A stretch of 64,000 nucleotides of DNA from Enterococcus sp. 9E7_DIV0242 (GCF_002140975.2 NZ_CP147247.1:1922001-1986000); one strand, 5' to 3'; shown: positions 24,412 through 33,607, counted from the first letter of the stretch. Made by a program: numbers and translations. The notes: generated from the letters alone by a model not told the origin.

Positions 24412-25320
24412 ATGAAAGCTTTACAATACAATTCCTTTGGAGGAATAGAAAACCTCAAACTTACAGATATCCCCGAACCTACAGTTTCCGAAAATAAAGT
24501 ACGTATCAAAGTCACTGCTGTTGGGCTTAATCCTATGGACTGGGCAATCATGGGCAATGAAGCACTAGCACAAAATTTTGGTGTCCAGCTTCCCATGACA
24601 TTTGGCTATGACTTTGCAGGTATTATCGACCAAATCAGTGAAGACGTCACAGATTTTGCTGTTGGTGATCGTGTTTATGGTTCCACATTGACTGGTGCAG
24701 CTGCTGAAAAGATCATCATGCCCGCAAGTGGCCAACAGCTGTTTCATACACCAGACAATATTTCAGATGAAATTGCCAGTACATTGACTGTTGCCGTAAG
24801 TACTGCCGCCGTAGCTATACGGAAGGCTAAAATATCCGTAAATGATACACTTCTTGTTGGCGGTGCAGCAGGCGGCGTCGGTACATTTGTTGTTCAGATT
24901 GCTAAGACTCTTGGTGCAAAAGTAATCGGAACTGCATCAGATAGTACCGCAAGCTATCTTGCGGAGCTCGGCGCAGATCAAGTCAAGTACGGAGCAGGAT
25001 TAATAGATCAACTGACAGAAAAGCACATTACAGCTGCAATTGAGCTCCATAATCAAGAGGTTGTCGATACCGCACTGGCTCTTGGCATACCAGCAAATAG
25101 AATCACGACGATCATCATGTTTCCTCAACCACCTGAAGGGGTAACAACTTCAACAGGTAGTGAGGTAGAATATGAAGAGTTCCAAGCTGTGATTGATCAA
25201 GTTTCGGCTGGTACTATCAAAGTTCCTATCGCAGCCATCTATTCTATTGAAGATTATGCCAAAGCTATTTCAGCCCAGGCTGCTCGCCATGTACACGGTA
25301 AAATCGTAATGATATTTTAA
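24412..25320 (+). CDS. NADP-dependent quinone/zinc-less alcohol dehydrogenase (MDR)
   Basis: This 302-residue medium-chain dehydrogenase begins MKALQYNSFGGIENL, has PMTFGYDFAGII near 62-73 and the NADP-binding LLVGGAAGGVGTFVVQIAKT near 142-161. The zinc ligands are missing, placing it among quinone oxidoreductases that reduce quinones or enones. The ATG at 24412 follows GGAGGG; the ORF is open further upstream but has no signal there. It is controlled by the divergent TetR through the operators between them. Confidence 0.88.
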   Translation: MKALQYNSFGGIENLKLTDIPEPTVSENKVRIKVTAVGLNPMDWAIMGNEALAQNFGVQLPMTFGYDFAGIIDQISEDVTDFAVGDRVYGSTLTGAAAEKIIMPASGQQLFHTPDNISDEIASTLTVAVSTAAVAIRKAKISVNDTLLVGGAAGGVGTFVVQIAKTLGAKVIGTASDSTASYLAELGADQVKYGAGLIDQLTEKHITAAIELHNQEVVDTALALGIPANRITTIIMFPQPPEGVTTSTGSEVEYEEFQAVIDQVSAGTIKVPIAAIYSIEDYAKAISAQAARHVHGKIVMIF

Positions 25321-25394
25321 TAGTTGATGTAGCGAATTCAAAATAGTAATAGAAAGATTTATACCTGAAAAAAAAATGTGCTACCCACCTAAAA

Positions 25395-25487
25395 TGTCTC
25401 AATGCCAAAAAAAGCAACTGTAGGATTAGCACTCACCCTGCAGTTGCTCTTTGAACATCGCTTATTCAGTTTCAAGGTATTGAGACA
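25395..25487. repeat. Nested inverted repeat containing a terminator
   Basis: Outer arms TGTCTCAATGCC (25395-25406) and GGTATTGAGACA (25476-25487) pair over 12 bp with one G-T. Inside them AGCAACTG (25413-25420) and CAGTTGCT (25441-25448) form a hairpin followed on the minus strand by TTTTTTT. The inner hairpin probably ends the 25576-25932 gene. The outer pair is unexplained. Confidence 0.6.
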
Positions 25488-25575
25488 CGCATATGTCACA
25501 CCTTTTTTTCTCCTCACATGTTTTCAACAACGTGACTTGCCTGTTCCGATCCTTTTGAATCTATAATTTGCTTTT

Positions 25576-25932
25576 TTATATTCTCTTAACAAAATCCAAG
25601 AAATCTTGCTGAGCATTCTTCAAAGTAAGGATCGGTTGTATTCGAAAGCTCCATTTTTGTCCTCGTCCTTTAAACTTCCAACTATTACTTATCAATAAAC
25701 CATAGTTAATCGTGCTATCAGATAGTTCCTCTATATTAAATTCAACCTTTTGAACCACCTGCTCTGTTATCCTACTGACAAATAGAATAATAAGCTTTTC
25801 GTGATTTATCAGTAAAATCGCTTGTCCTGTTATTGCCGACATTCCTTGTGCTGTTGCGAAACACGTATGCATATCGGGCGATCCGTACTTCAATTTTTTC
25901 TCGGTTATTTTTTTACTGCTTATGATAAACAC
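25576..25932 (-). CDS. Hypothetical protein, possibly PH-like
   Basis: This protein of about 118 residues starts at a GTG (25932) preceded by AAAAGGGG seven bases upstream. The frame stays open to 26013, but that longer start falls inside the terminator hairpin of the upstream HAD gene, so I reject it. The sequence (KYGSPDMHTCFATAQGMSAI, then ILLINHEKLIILFVS and a beta-rich second half) resembles small bacterial PH-like proteins, though I am not sure of the family. No signal peptide or clear membrane span is present with this start. Confidence 0.55.
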   Translation of the reverse strand: MFIISSKKITEKKLKYGSPDMHTCFATAQGMSAITGQAILLINHEKLIILFVSRITEQVVQKVEFNIEELSDSTINYGLLISNSWKFKGRGQKWSFRIQPILTLKNAQQDFLDFVKRI

Positions 25933-25988
25933 ATTTGTACCCCTTTTCACTACCACTAGGACAATCAATAGCTGAGACAACAATATAG

Positions 25989-26028
25989 AAAAAGGACACA
26001 GATCAAGATTCACTCCTTAGCTGTGTCC
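25989..26028 (-). terminator. Terminator of the YjjG-like HAD gene
   Basis: On the minus strand GGACACAG and CTGTGTCC form a stem followed by TTTTT, 40 bp after the stop codon of the HAD gene. Confidence 0.7.
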
Positions 26029-26068
26029 CGCTTATTCGTTAAACCATTTTTCCAGACCTACTCCATGA

Positions 26069-26755
26069 TCAATCCTTCAATATAGCCAACAACTCATCCA
26101 ACTGCTCGATTTCATAAGTTGGTTTGATTTCTGCTGTCTTTTCCTGCTTTGTTGGATTCAACCATACTGTTTGAATATCCGCCCGTTGCCCCCCTGCGAT
26201 ATCGGAATTCAGTGAATCACCGATAATCAATGTTTTTTCTTGTTCAAATGCAGGAATCCGCTCAAAAACATAATCGAAATATTCCTTCATCGGCTTTTGA
26301 TAGCCAACCTCTTCTGAGACAAAAATATCATTGAAAAACGGACGTAGCTCGGAATCATCCAATCGCTTGTATTGGATTTTAGCAATGCCATTCGTCACGA
26401 CATAGAGATCATAATCGGGGTTCAGTTGTTCTAAAATTTGGCGGCTATTCCCCAATAAATGGTGCCCCTCACTCAAAAACCGCTGATACTTCAAGCCCAT
26501 TTCTTCCCCATCAACAGTTCTGCCAAATTGTTCAAACAACGCTTTGAATCGTGTATTGCTGATGGTCTCTTTGCTGATTTTTCCTAATTCAAACTCTTTC
26601 CAAAGATTACGGTTGATTCTCTGATACTGCTGCTCAACTTCTTGTGTTAGCTCCAAATTTTCCTCTGAAAACAGCGTGTAGAGCGCTTGCTTCTCAGTTG
26701 CGCGAAAATCTAGCAGTGTATCGTCGACATCAAATAATAGTGTTTTAAACTTCAT
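26069..26755 (-). CDS. YjjG-family HAD pyrimidine nucleotidase
   Basis: This 228-residue HAD hydrolase has motif I LLFDVDDTLLDF near residues 5-16, motif II VVTNG near 120, a lysine in EEVGYQKPMKEYFDY near 153 and motif IV LIIGDSLNSDIAGG near 177. It fits the YjjG subfamily, which removes phosphate from non-canonical pyrimidine nucleotides. The ATG at 26755 lies just after the stop of the pseudouridine synthase gene, with GGAG about nine bases upstream inside that gene, so the two are coupled. Confidence 0.85.
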   Translation of the reverse strand: MKFKTLLFDVDDTLLDFRATEKQALYTLFSEENLELTQEVEQQYQRINRNLWKEFELGKISKETISNTRFKALFEQFGRTVDGEEMGLKYQRFLSEGHHLLGNSRQILEQLNPDYDLYVVTNGIAKIQYKRLDDSELRPFFNDIFVSEEVGYQKPMKEYFDYVFERIPAFEQEKTLIIGDSLNSDIAGGQRADIQTVWLNPTKQEKTAEIKPTYEIEQLDELLAILKD

Positions 26756-26756
26756 T

Positions 26757-27494
26757 TTATTCATCTCCATCTTTTCTTTGAAAGTAGGGTCTCAGCTGCT
26801 CCAGCTCGCTGTCAGTCAGCTTACGATAGGCGCCCGGCATTAGCTCAGGCGATAGCTGCAATGGCCCCATACTGATTCGTTTCAAGTAAATCACCTTTTT
26901 CCCTACAGATAAAAACATTTTCTTTACCTGATGGAATTTGCCTTCTTTTATATCCAGATACGCCCGACTCTCTTTGTGTGAGCTGGACAGAATAGTCAAT
27001 TCTGCCGGTTGACACCGTTCTCCACCAGTAAAGATGATCCCCTCTAGAAATTGCTGTCGATCCTCTTCGGCAAGTGCCTCATTTACAACCACTTCATAGC
27101 GCTTCGTTACCTTTTTGCCCGGGTGCATCAACTCATAGCCCAGCTGACCATTATCTGTAATCAGCAAGAGGCCTTCTGTATCACGATCCAGTCGCCCGAC
27201 CGGATAAAGTTTCGTTGTCCGTTCTTCTTCTTTAATCAAATCAATCACAGTAGTATGCTCACCATCTCTTACAGCAGTCACTGCTCCTTGAGGCTTATTC
27301 ATCATGAAATAGGTATGGCCTGAAAAAGAAAGGATTCTTCCTGCTACTTCAACTTCATGAAAAATCGGATCAACATTCAGTCCTTCCACTGTCACCGCTA
27401 CACCGTTGACCTTAACCAGCCCTCGCTTAAACAAGCGGCGAACCACTTTTTTTGAGCCTATTTTCTGCTCCTCTAAAACCTTATCTAAGCGCAT
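26757..27494 (-). CDS. RsuA-family 16S rRNA pseudouridine synthase
   Basis: This 245-residue protein has an N-terminal S4 RNA-binding domain (MRLDKVLEEQKIGSKKVVRR and on, residues 1-45) and the pseudouridine synthase core with LYPVGRLDRDTEGLLLITD near 95-113, which contains the catalytic Asp of GRLDxxT. KEGKFHQVKKMF near 184 is the closing family motif. It resembles RsuA, which modifies position 516 of 16S rRNA in E. coli; the exact target here is inferred. It forms an operon with the downstream nucleotidase. Confidence 0.88.
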   Translation of the reverse strand: MRLDKVLEEQKIGSKKVVRRLFKRGLVKVNGVAVTVEGLNVDPIFHEVEVAGRILSFSGHTYFMMNKPQGAVTAVRDGEHTTVIDLIKEEERTTKLYPVGRLDRDTEGLLLITDNGQLGYELMHPGKKVTKRYEVVVNEALAEEDRQQFLEGIIFTGGERCQPAELTILSSSHKESRAYLDIKEGKFHQVKKMFLSVGKKVIYLKRISMGPLQLSPELMPGAYRKLTDSELEQLRPYFQRKDGDE

Positions 27495-27623
27495 AACTTC
27501 TCTCCATCACAATAATGCTAAATTATACATGAAAATCGTGAAAAAACAACTTAGTCTGCTTTTCATAGTACCGATTTTTATAATAAAAAACCAGAAAAGC
27601 AATTTGCCTCTCTAGCTTTAGTA

Positions 27624-27989
27624 TTATTTCCGATAATTAAACGCCATCTGTAGACAAATAGTCAATTCCTGTACAGGCAACGCATCATGAACAGATAAAA
27701 GAACTGCTCGATTTCCTGAAAATTTTAAGCCATCACCAAACAGCTCACGCCATTGCTCAACCAGTGTCGTTTGACAATGAACAAGCAAAGCAATCTCATC
27801 ATCAGAGTAGCGATCTATCCTTACTGGAGTTCCATTCGAAGAAGCAAAGGATAATTGATTCCACTTCAAGCTTTGCGTGAGTTCCTCATCTACACTTGTA
27901 ACAATCAGCTCATACAATTCTGCTAGCTTCTCTTTTTGCTCAGTTGAATAATTAGCATATAATTCAAAAATATCATAGGCTGGTTTCAT
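27624..27989 (-). CDS. DUF1801 domain protein
   Basis: This 121-residue protein of the DUF1801 (YdhG-like) family has the LKWNQLSFAS strand near 41-50 and the KFSGNRAVLLSVHDALP segment near 89-105. The fold is a small alpha/beta domain of unknown function. It lies on the minus strand between the pseudouridine synthase and a small membrane protein, apparently on its own. No catalytic residue can be pointed out. Confidence 0.7.
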   Translation of the reverse strand: MKPAYDIFELYANYSTEQKEKLAELYELIVTSVDEELTQSLKWNQLSFASSNGTPVRIDRYSDDEIALLVHCQTTLVEQWRELFGDGLKFSGNRAVLLSVHDALPVQELTICLQMAFNYRK

Positions 27990-28036
27990 GATTTCCCTCC
28001 TTCATTATTTAGGCTAATGCTTAAAATCAAGTCATT

Positions 28037-28420
28037 TTATTTCTCGTTCATCGGGCACACTGTGAGCCATGCTGCCTCCGCTTGCATCACACCATCTCCA
28101 TCCAGTCCCCATTGTCCTTTATAGTCCAAATCGATCATGTCCCCTTTTTTCAGATTGGCTATCGGAAATGCTCGCCCATCTAAATAGCTACACGAGATTT
28201 TCGTGGAGGCTTTTATCTCTGCTTTCGTGTCAGTGTTGACATAAACTGCAGCTATACGAATTTCATTTTTGTCTGAATCCACAACAATTTCATCAACATA
28301 TCCTCTAAAATCAAGAGTTTGTGCTTTTGGAAACAGCTTATTTGGTAAATAGACAATTGCTAAAATCAGACAGATAGACAAAACATACAACACGATCATC
28401 TTTCCATTTCCCTTTTTCAT
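28037..28420 (-). CDS. Membrane-anchored hypothetical protein
   Basis: This 127-residue protein has an N-terminal anchor (MIVLYVLSICLILAIVYLP after KKGNGK) and an external OB-like domain rich in beta-strands, including VDEIVVDSDKNEIRIAAVYV and KGDMIDLDYKGQWG. I start at the ATG at 28420 because GGAG lies eight bases upstream; the GTG at 28429 is too close to it. The family is not recognised. It may form a short operon with the CPCC protein 40 bp upstream. Confidence 0.65.
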   Translation of the reverse strand: MKKGNGKMIVLYVLSICLILAIVYLPNKLFPKAQTLDFRGYVDEIVVDSDKNEIRIAAVYVNTDTKAEIKASTKISCSYLDGRAFPIANLKKGDMIDLDYKGQWGLDGDGVMQAEAAWLTVCPMNEK

Positions 28421-28460
28421 GTAACACACTCCAATCGCTCACTTTCAATCTAGCATTTGT

Positions 28461-28718
28461 TTAAGAATAGTACGGAGGGATCTCTTCTTCTTTTGGCTCG
28501 CGTACATACTGAACGAGCCTTTCTTGACAAGCACCAAATTTTATAAAGTTCTTCTCTCCCTCTTGTAAGGTCAGACTACGATTACAGGCACTTTTATGTG
28601 TATATTTTTTCAAAAATACATCATTCTCCCAAAAACAAACGGGACAAATATAGCCAATTGCTTCTCTATCTGGCACCGGCAAGGTCAAGTACCCACAGCA
28701 CAAACAACGATACCCCAT
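28461..28718 (-). CDS. CPCC family cysteine-rich protein
   Basis: This 85-residue protein carries CLCCGYLTLP at residues 5-14 and ICPVCFWENDV near 29, two CxxC-type knuckles expected to bind zinc, as in the CPCC/CWCH family of small bacterial proteins. Function is unknown; contact-dependent toxin neighbourhoods sometimes contain relatives, but none is seen here. A TCCT-rich ribosome binding site lies just upstream of the ATG at 28718. Confidence 0.72.
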   Translation of the reverse strand: MGYRCLCCGYLTLPVPDREAIGYICPVCFWENDVFLKKYTHKSACNRSLTLQEGEKNFIKFGACQERLVQYVREPKEEEIPPYYS

Positions 28719-29130
28719 CTTATCCTCCTATATTTCTTCATTTAATTATCTACATTATACCCTATAAAAAGGTGGAAAAAGCATTGATTTATCTGAAAGC
28801 TATAGTAACCGGTTCGCTGTAAAGACAATGCACTATTTTCCAAAACAGAGGGTAGTAACTAAAATCACTGAACAAATTGAATACTTTGGAACTTTTCTAT
28901 CTTGCTTAAGTTGAGCCTGATTCCTTTTGTTTTTGCTTATTCAGGCGTCCGATTCACCCTCTAACTAGCAATTTCTACACCGCTATTCTTTGCTACGACC
29001 AAACAGCTTCTCTTTCCACACAAAAACACCTCTGAAGTAGCCATTTTAGCAATGAATACTTCAAAGGTATTTGTACAAATACAAATCATTTTTTCAATAA
29101 GACTTCTTCCTATCCACAACCAGATAATAA
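28719..29130. other. Intergenic region with one imperfect hairpin
   Basis: This 412-bp gap has no supported gene. At 29022-29075 AACACCTCTGAAGTA and TACTTCAAAGGTATT pair imperfectly and could terminate the lactate dehydrogenase transcript. Confidence 0.5.
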
Positions 29131-30072
29131 TCAAAACTCATCCTCCATCACAAGCTGCTGCATATTTTTTAAGGTTTGAATAGAGTGCTGCATCTGCTTA
29201 TTTTCTTCCTCATCAAGAGGTGTCTCAATGATTTCCCGAACACCCTCTCTGTTTAGTACCGCATTTGAGCCAATGCAGACATCTCTGCTGCCATATTGCC
29301 CGTCCAGATGGACCGAAACTGGCAGTACGGCATTTTCATCTTGTAAAATTGCCTGAGTGATTCTTGCTAATGCAATGGCAATGCCATAATGAGTAGAACC
29401 CTTGTAATTGATAATCTCATAGGCCGCGTTCTTCACTTTTTCTGATAGCTCAACAAGTTCTTCCTGTGAAAATTCAGGATGCTGTGCCAACCATTCCGTG
29501 ATTTTCAATCCGCCAATATTCCCATGGGACCACACAGGGAATTGTGTATCTCCATGTTCTCCTAAGATATAGATGTTCACATCTCTTGGATCTATCTGAA
29601 ATTTTTCTCCTACTGCACTTCGCAGCCTAGCGCTATCCAATGATGTACCTGAGCCAATCACCTTATTTGGAGGAAAACCAGTCAATTTCATCACGTAATG
29701 TGTGAGGACATCTACTGGATTACTGGCAATTAAAAAGATTCCGTTGAAGCCATTCGCCATGACTGACTCTACAATAGATTTCATGATCTTCGCGTTACGT
29801 TTTACTAAATCCAGTCTCGTCTCATTGTCCTTTTGCGCAGCACCCGCTGTGATAACAACTAAATCTGCTTTAAAACAATCAGAATAATCTGCTGAGTATA
29901 TATTTTTGGGCCCAACATAAGCCAGTCCATGTGTCAGATCCTGCACATCTCCTGCAACCTTGTTTGCATCCAAGTCAATAATTCCTACATCGCTGCCCAA
30001 GCCTTGCGCCATCAATGCAAAGCTATAGCTCGAGCCTACATCTCCATTGCCTATTACGATAATCTTATTCAT
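29131..30072 (-). CDS. ldh: L-lactate dehydrogenase
   Basis: This 313-residue LDH/MDH-superfamily enzyme has the NAD fold GNGDVGSSYSFALMAQG (8-24), VVITAGAAQKDNETRLDLV near 73-91, NPVDVLTHYV near 117, and the catalytic YILGEHGDTQFPVWSH near 167-182 with the proton-donor His. RLRSAVG near 148 holds the substrate arginine region. Residue Q81 in the active-site loop favours lactate over malate. E. faecalis carries two ldh genes; this may be the second, non-dominant one. It is 71 bp downstream of the cardiolipin synthase gene. Confidence 0.87.
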   Translation of the reverse strand: MNKIIVIGNGDVGSSYSFALMAQGLGSDVGIIDLDANKVAGDVQDLTHGLAYVGPKNIYSADYSDCFKADLVVITAGAAQKDNETRLDLVKRNAKIMKSIVESVMANGFNGIFLIASNPVDVLTHYVMKLTGFPPNKVIGSGTSLDSARLRSAVGEKFQIDPRDVNIYILGEHGDTQFPVWSHGNIGGLKITEWLAQHPEFSQEELVELSEKVKNAAYEIINYKGSTHYGIAIALARITQAILQDENAVLPVSVHLDGQYGSRDVCIGSNAVLNREGVREIIETPLDEEENKQMQHSIQTLKNMQQLVMEDEF

Positions 30073-30143
30073 AGTGGTTCCCCCTTCTATCTTATCCGTC
30101 CTATTTTACGTTCTTACAAAAATCAATCTATCCGTTTTTCTCT

Positions 30144-31670
30144 TTAAAGTATCGGAGCAAACAAGGCACTGATTTTTTCCTTTGTTTTCGTCAGAAGTGT
30201 TCGTCGTTCTTGTATTTCTTTATTTATCCTTAGAGACTTTTTCAAATCGGCTGAAAACTGCTCATCCAATGTTTCTACCGCAGCTGAGGGTCCATAAATG
30301 AATAGGGACAACTCATGATTGAGATAAAAACTGCGAATATCAAAATTCGTTGAACCAACCGTTGCTATATGCCCATCAATGATCATACATTTACAGTGAA
30401 TAAATGAAGTACGATCATAAGCGTACACCTCAACTCCTGCTGAAAGTAGCGTATTGATAAAAGAGTTTGTCCCATGAAAAGATACGCCGCGATCTCCTTT
30501 TCCTGGAATAATCAGTTGTACCTCGATGCCACAGCGTGCGGCTCTTCTCAGAGCTCCCAGAGTCTCCTCATCTGGAATAAAATAGGGCATCGCAAGTCGG
30601 ATCGAGCGAGTCGCTTTTCCAATCAAATCGACAAACGAATCCTTAATTACTCGCTCCGGATCATAGGGACCTCCATACACGACCTGAACGATTTCTGAAT
30701 CGCTCGTTTCGTTCTTTACTATAGGAAAATAGTTTGTGCCTTTAGCAAGAAAGTATTCAAGTGTTTCTTCGCTTTTATCAAGAAACAACCAATCATAGAT
30801 AAAACATTCCTGTACCTCGATCACCGAAGGGCCCATCAGCCGTATATTGGTGTCTCGCCAATTCACGAACCTTTTTCCTTTCCCTCTGTACTCATTTCCA
30901 ATATTCATGCCGCCAACATGAGCGATTTTCCCATCGATGATAACCATTTTCCTGTGATTTCGCCAATTGGCCTTATTACTGAGCAAGGGGGAGTTTAATA
31001 GATCATAAGTTCTTACCTCGACTTCCTGACTACGTAGGTCATCCAACAGTTTATTAGGAAAGGCGATCGATCCCAGACTATCATACATGAAGCGTACCTG
31101 AATCCCTTGCTTGGCTTTTTTTACCAATGCTCGAGTCAGCGCTCTACCCGTCTCATCTCCTTTGATGATGAAAAAAAATACATGTATATGATGTTGCGCC
31201 TGTGCTATATCATCAAGCAATTGGGTAAAAGCTGCTTCCCCTTCATTCAGTACCTGCACGTTATTTGCATTCGTCGGATATTTCGATGAAAGATGATAGA
31301 TTTCCCTCGATAACTCATGTTCGTTACGAATGATTTCCGGATGCTTCTGCAGAAGCTCAGAAACAAATCGTTGCAGTCGTTGTTCATTCTCGATCTGCTG
31401 TACCGGCAGTTTACGTTGATGAGGTTCTTTGCCTATCAGAAAATAAAGTATAATCCCAAAAAGCGGTAAAAAGAGCAGTGTCAGTACCCAAGCAAACTTT
31501 GAAGAAGCTTCTCTTTTATCAAAAAACACTAAGTAACCACAAAGGACGATTGCCAGAAGCTCAAGACCACCAAGAATATAGCTGAATTTGCTAAAAAATA
31601 CTGCCAACAAGGCAACGACGAAAATCAACAGAAATAAAAGTAGTTTATACCGCTGTAATTTACTTTTCAT
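30144..31670 (-). CDS. cls: Cardiolipin synthase
   Basis: This 508-residue phospholipase-D superfamily protein has two N-terminal transmembrane helices (LLLFLLIFVVALLAVFF and ILGGLELLAIVLCGYL), a PLDc_N segment, and two HKD motifs: NHRKMVIIDGKIAHVGG near 224 and HCKCMIIDGHIATVGSTNFD near 425. It transfers phosphatidyl groups between phosphatidylglycerol molecules in the membrane. The start at 31670 follows GGAG with nine bases spacing. Enterococci usually have two cls genes, and changes in Cls are known to affect daptomycin susceptibility. Confidence 0.92.
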   Translation of the reverse strand: MKSKLQRYKLLLFLLIFVVALLAVFFSKFSYILGGLELLAIVLCGYLVFFDKREASSKFAWVLTLLFLPLFGIILYFLIGKEPHQRKLPVQQIENEQRLQRFVSELLQKHPEIIRNEHELSREIYHLSSKYPTNANNVQVLNEGEAAFTQLLDDIAQAQHHIHVFFFIIKGDETGRALTRALVKKAKQGIQVRFMYDSLGSIAFPNKLLDDLRSQEVEVRTYDLLNSPLLSNKANWRNHRKMVIIDGKIAHVGGMNIGNEYRGKGKRFVNWRDTNIRLMGPSVIEVQECFIYDWLFLDKSEETLEYFLAKGTNYFPIVKNETSDSEIVQVVYGGPYDPERVIKDSFVDLIGKATRSIRLAMPYFIPDEETLGALRRAARCGIEVQLIIPGKGDRGVSFHGTNSFINTLLSAGVEVYAYDRTSFIHCKCMIIDGHIATVGSTNFDIRSFYLNHELSLFIYGPSAAVETLDEQFSADLKKSLRINKEIQERRTLLTKTKEKISALFAPIL

Positions 31671-31787
31671 ACCCTTTCTCTCCAATCATACATTTTCTAA
31701 ACTAGACAGAAGTCAAAGGTAGTTACGGAGAAGGTTCCCCTAACAGCTTCGAGGTCGGTTATATCCTTCCTCCATTGTTTTCTCTGT

Positions 31788-32798
31788 CTACGTACTTGCC
31801 TGGCTCTCGATCTGTAAATACTGAATGATCTCTTGGATGTTATTGACTGGAACAATCTCCATCTCTGATTGTAAAAAGTCTCTGGTCCTTACTGCTTCTG
31901 CATAGTTAGAGGTCATCGTCAGCTCAAGATCCGCCAGATCAGGGACGAAAAAGATCTCAGCGCCTGCCGAGTGGGCGGCAGCTACTTTTTGAGAAATACC
32001 TCCGACCTGACCAATAAGGCCTGCTTCCTCAATCGTTCCTGTCCCTGCGATGGTTCGACCATTTAATAGATCTTGTCCGGTCAGTTGCTGATAAATACTC
32101 AGTGTCAACAGTGCCCCTGCAGAGGGTCCACCAAAGCCCTTGGAATCGATCGTTAGGGTCGGTGTTTCTTCTTCAATCACCAGTACTCCGCTCAGCAAGT
32201 AACCCTTCGCAGAAATTTTCTCCACAGGCAGTTCTATGGATTCGCCATTCCTATTAACTGTTAAATTCGTCGCTTCTGTTTTAAGGGTCTCGGTCAAGGT
32301 CAACAGTGATTCCCTCGTAATTGGTATCCCATTCACCGCAGTCAGCACATCATTGACTCTAAGGCCGTCTAAATTGGAGATGGCACGATTCACGGCCATC
32401 ACACGGATTCCTCGGAACGAGAGCTCATTCTCGATATCTGCTGCTCGATAAGCCTCAACAATAGCTGTTTGCTGAGAATTTGCCATAAAAGCTTGTTGGA
32501 TATCGCGGTTATCCTTTCCTACTAATCCTTGGTTCGTATGATCCGTTTTTACATCTGAGTAATAAGAAGCCAAAGCAGCCAGATAACTAGCTAAAGTAGC
32601 CGGTCTTCTGCTGACAGTTGTCACTAAAATTCGTCCATCAGCACTTTCTGCTTCATTCTTTACAGAAACCATTTGAACTGCATCTCCTAAAGGACCGGGC
32701 TTCAAAACATACCTGTTCGGTAGTTTATAAAAGAATAGGAAATAAATTGCTGCTAAGCTTATGACCAAGATCACTAAATATTTCTTTTGTTTGTTCAT
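31788..32798 (-). CDS. Membrane-anchored PDZ/Lon-like serine protease (SepM/YlbL type)
   Basis: This 336-residue protein has one N-terminal transmembrane anchor (YLVILVISLAAIYFLFFY), a PDZ domain around residues 120-200 (FRGIRVMAVNRAISN, then LRVNDVLTAVNGIPI), and a Lon-type S16 catalytic domain with the Ser in GFGGPSAGALLTL near 223 and the Lys in GGISQKVAAAHSAGAE near 267. SepM-like proteases process secreted peptides outside the cell; the substrate here is unknown. It begins 11 bp after the alarmone synthetase stop and is almost certainly co-transcribed with it. Confidence 0.85.
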   Translation of the reverse strand: MNKQKKYLVILVISLAAIYFLFFYKLPNRYVLKPGPLGDAVQMVSVKNEAESADGRILVTTVSRRPATLASYLAALASYYSDVKTDHTNQGLVGKDNRDIQQAFMANSQQTAIVEAYRAADIENELSFRGIRVMAVNRAISNLDGLRVNDVLTAVNGIPITRESLLTLTETLKTEATNLTVNRNGESIELPVEKISAKGYLLSGVLVIEEETPTLTIDSKGFGGPSAGALLTLSIYQQLTGQDLLNGRTIAGTGTIEEAGLIGQVGGISQKVAAAHSAGAEIFFVPDLADLELTMTSNYAEAVRTRDFLQSEMEIVPVNNIQEIIQYLQIESQAST

Positions 32799-32808
32799 GT
32801 TTCACCTC

Positions 32809-33447
32809 TTATCCTGATAAAGACGAGTGATTGAATTGCATGATTTTGTCTCTTAATACCAACATGTCCTGATCAAGCAGGTGAGCTTTTTCAGAGCAAT
32901 GCTTCAATTCTTCTATCAGTTCCACGTCTTTGTGCTCGTTCTTATATTTCAGCTCATGCTCCAGATTAGCCCAGAAATCCATTGCTGCCGTACGAATCTG
33001 AACCTCCACATTTATGTTGGTTTTCATGGTTGATAAAAACACCGGTATCTGGACAATCAAATGAAGACTTCTATAGCCATTTTCTTTTGGCGACTGGATA
33101 TAGTTTTTTTCTTTGATCAGCACCACATCGTCTTGCCCCAAAAACATGTCTCTTACTCGGTAGACATCATCGACATACGAGCAAATAATCCGTACTCCGG
33201 CACCATCACAAATCCCATTTAGAATACTGTCGGTCGTCACAGGTAGATTTTTTCTTTGGCACTTCTCATAAATCGAACGACTGCTTTTTACTCGAGCACT
33301 TATTCTCTGAATGGCCGTTCGCTCGTTTCTCAGAGAAAGCTCTGAAAGCAAGACATTAAATTTTGTTTCACATTCTTTTTTTACACAATCAAAAAAGAAC
33401 TGAGCATTTTGAATCTCTAATTGATGTCTGGAAAGTAGCTGCTCCAT
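32809..33447 (-). CDS. Small alarmone synthetase (RelA/SpoT synthetase domain only)
   Basis: This 212-residue protein has the (p)ppGpp synthetase core without the HD hydrolase or TGS domains. ARVKSSRSIYEKCQRK near 52-67 carries ATP-binding residues, DGAGVRIICSYVDDVYRV near 82 the metal aspartate, ENGYRSLHLIVQIP near 121 the substrate tyrosine, and VEVQIRTAAMDFWANLEHEL near 146 the catalytic glutamate. All key positions are present, so it should be active. It resembles RelQ/YjbM-type enzymes but differs in its neighbour, a PDZ/Lon protease. Its leader (33448-33607) is rich in hairpins. Confidence 0.83.
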   Translation of the reverse strand: MEQLLSRHQLEIQNAQFFFDCVKKECETKFNVLLSELSLRNERTAIQRISARVKSSRSIYEKCQRKNLPVTTDSILNGICDGAGVRIICSYVDDVYRVRDMFLGQDDVVLIKEKNYIQSPKENGYRSLHLIVQIPVFLSTMKTNINVEVQIRTAAMDFWANLEHELKYKNEHKDVELIEELKHCSEKAHLLDQDMLVLRDKIMQFNHSSLSG

Positions 33448-33607
33448 TGTTTCAATCCTTCCTGATCAAGCAGCACAACGCTTCAGCTGCTTGCAGTAAT
33501 TTTTATATTTTTTCGAAGAGAAACTTATGGTACAGCGTTTCCCCTCCATGAGCAGCAGTGGGAAACGAACATCCAGTCTCCCACTGCATTTTTTCTATCC
33601 TATCTAG
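33448..33607 (-). promoter_or_regulatory. Hairpin-rich leader of the alarmone synthetase operon
   Basis: On the minus strand, CAAGCAGC/GCTGCTTG (33466-33493) forms a stem just before the ribosome binding site. Upstream, GTTTCCC/GGGAAAC and CAGTGGGA/TCCCACTG share the same CAGTGGGAAAC strand (about 33535-33592), so only one of these two can form at a time. This could be the end of the upstream operon or a true regulatory leader. Confidence 0.4.

Noticed and set aside
25933..26013. Longer start for the 25576-25932 gene
   Set aside because: The upstream GTG lies within the terminator hairpin of the preceding gene and is too close to its GGAG.
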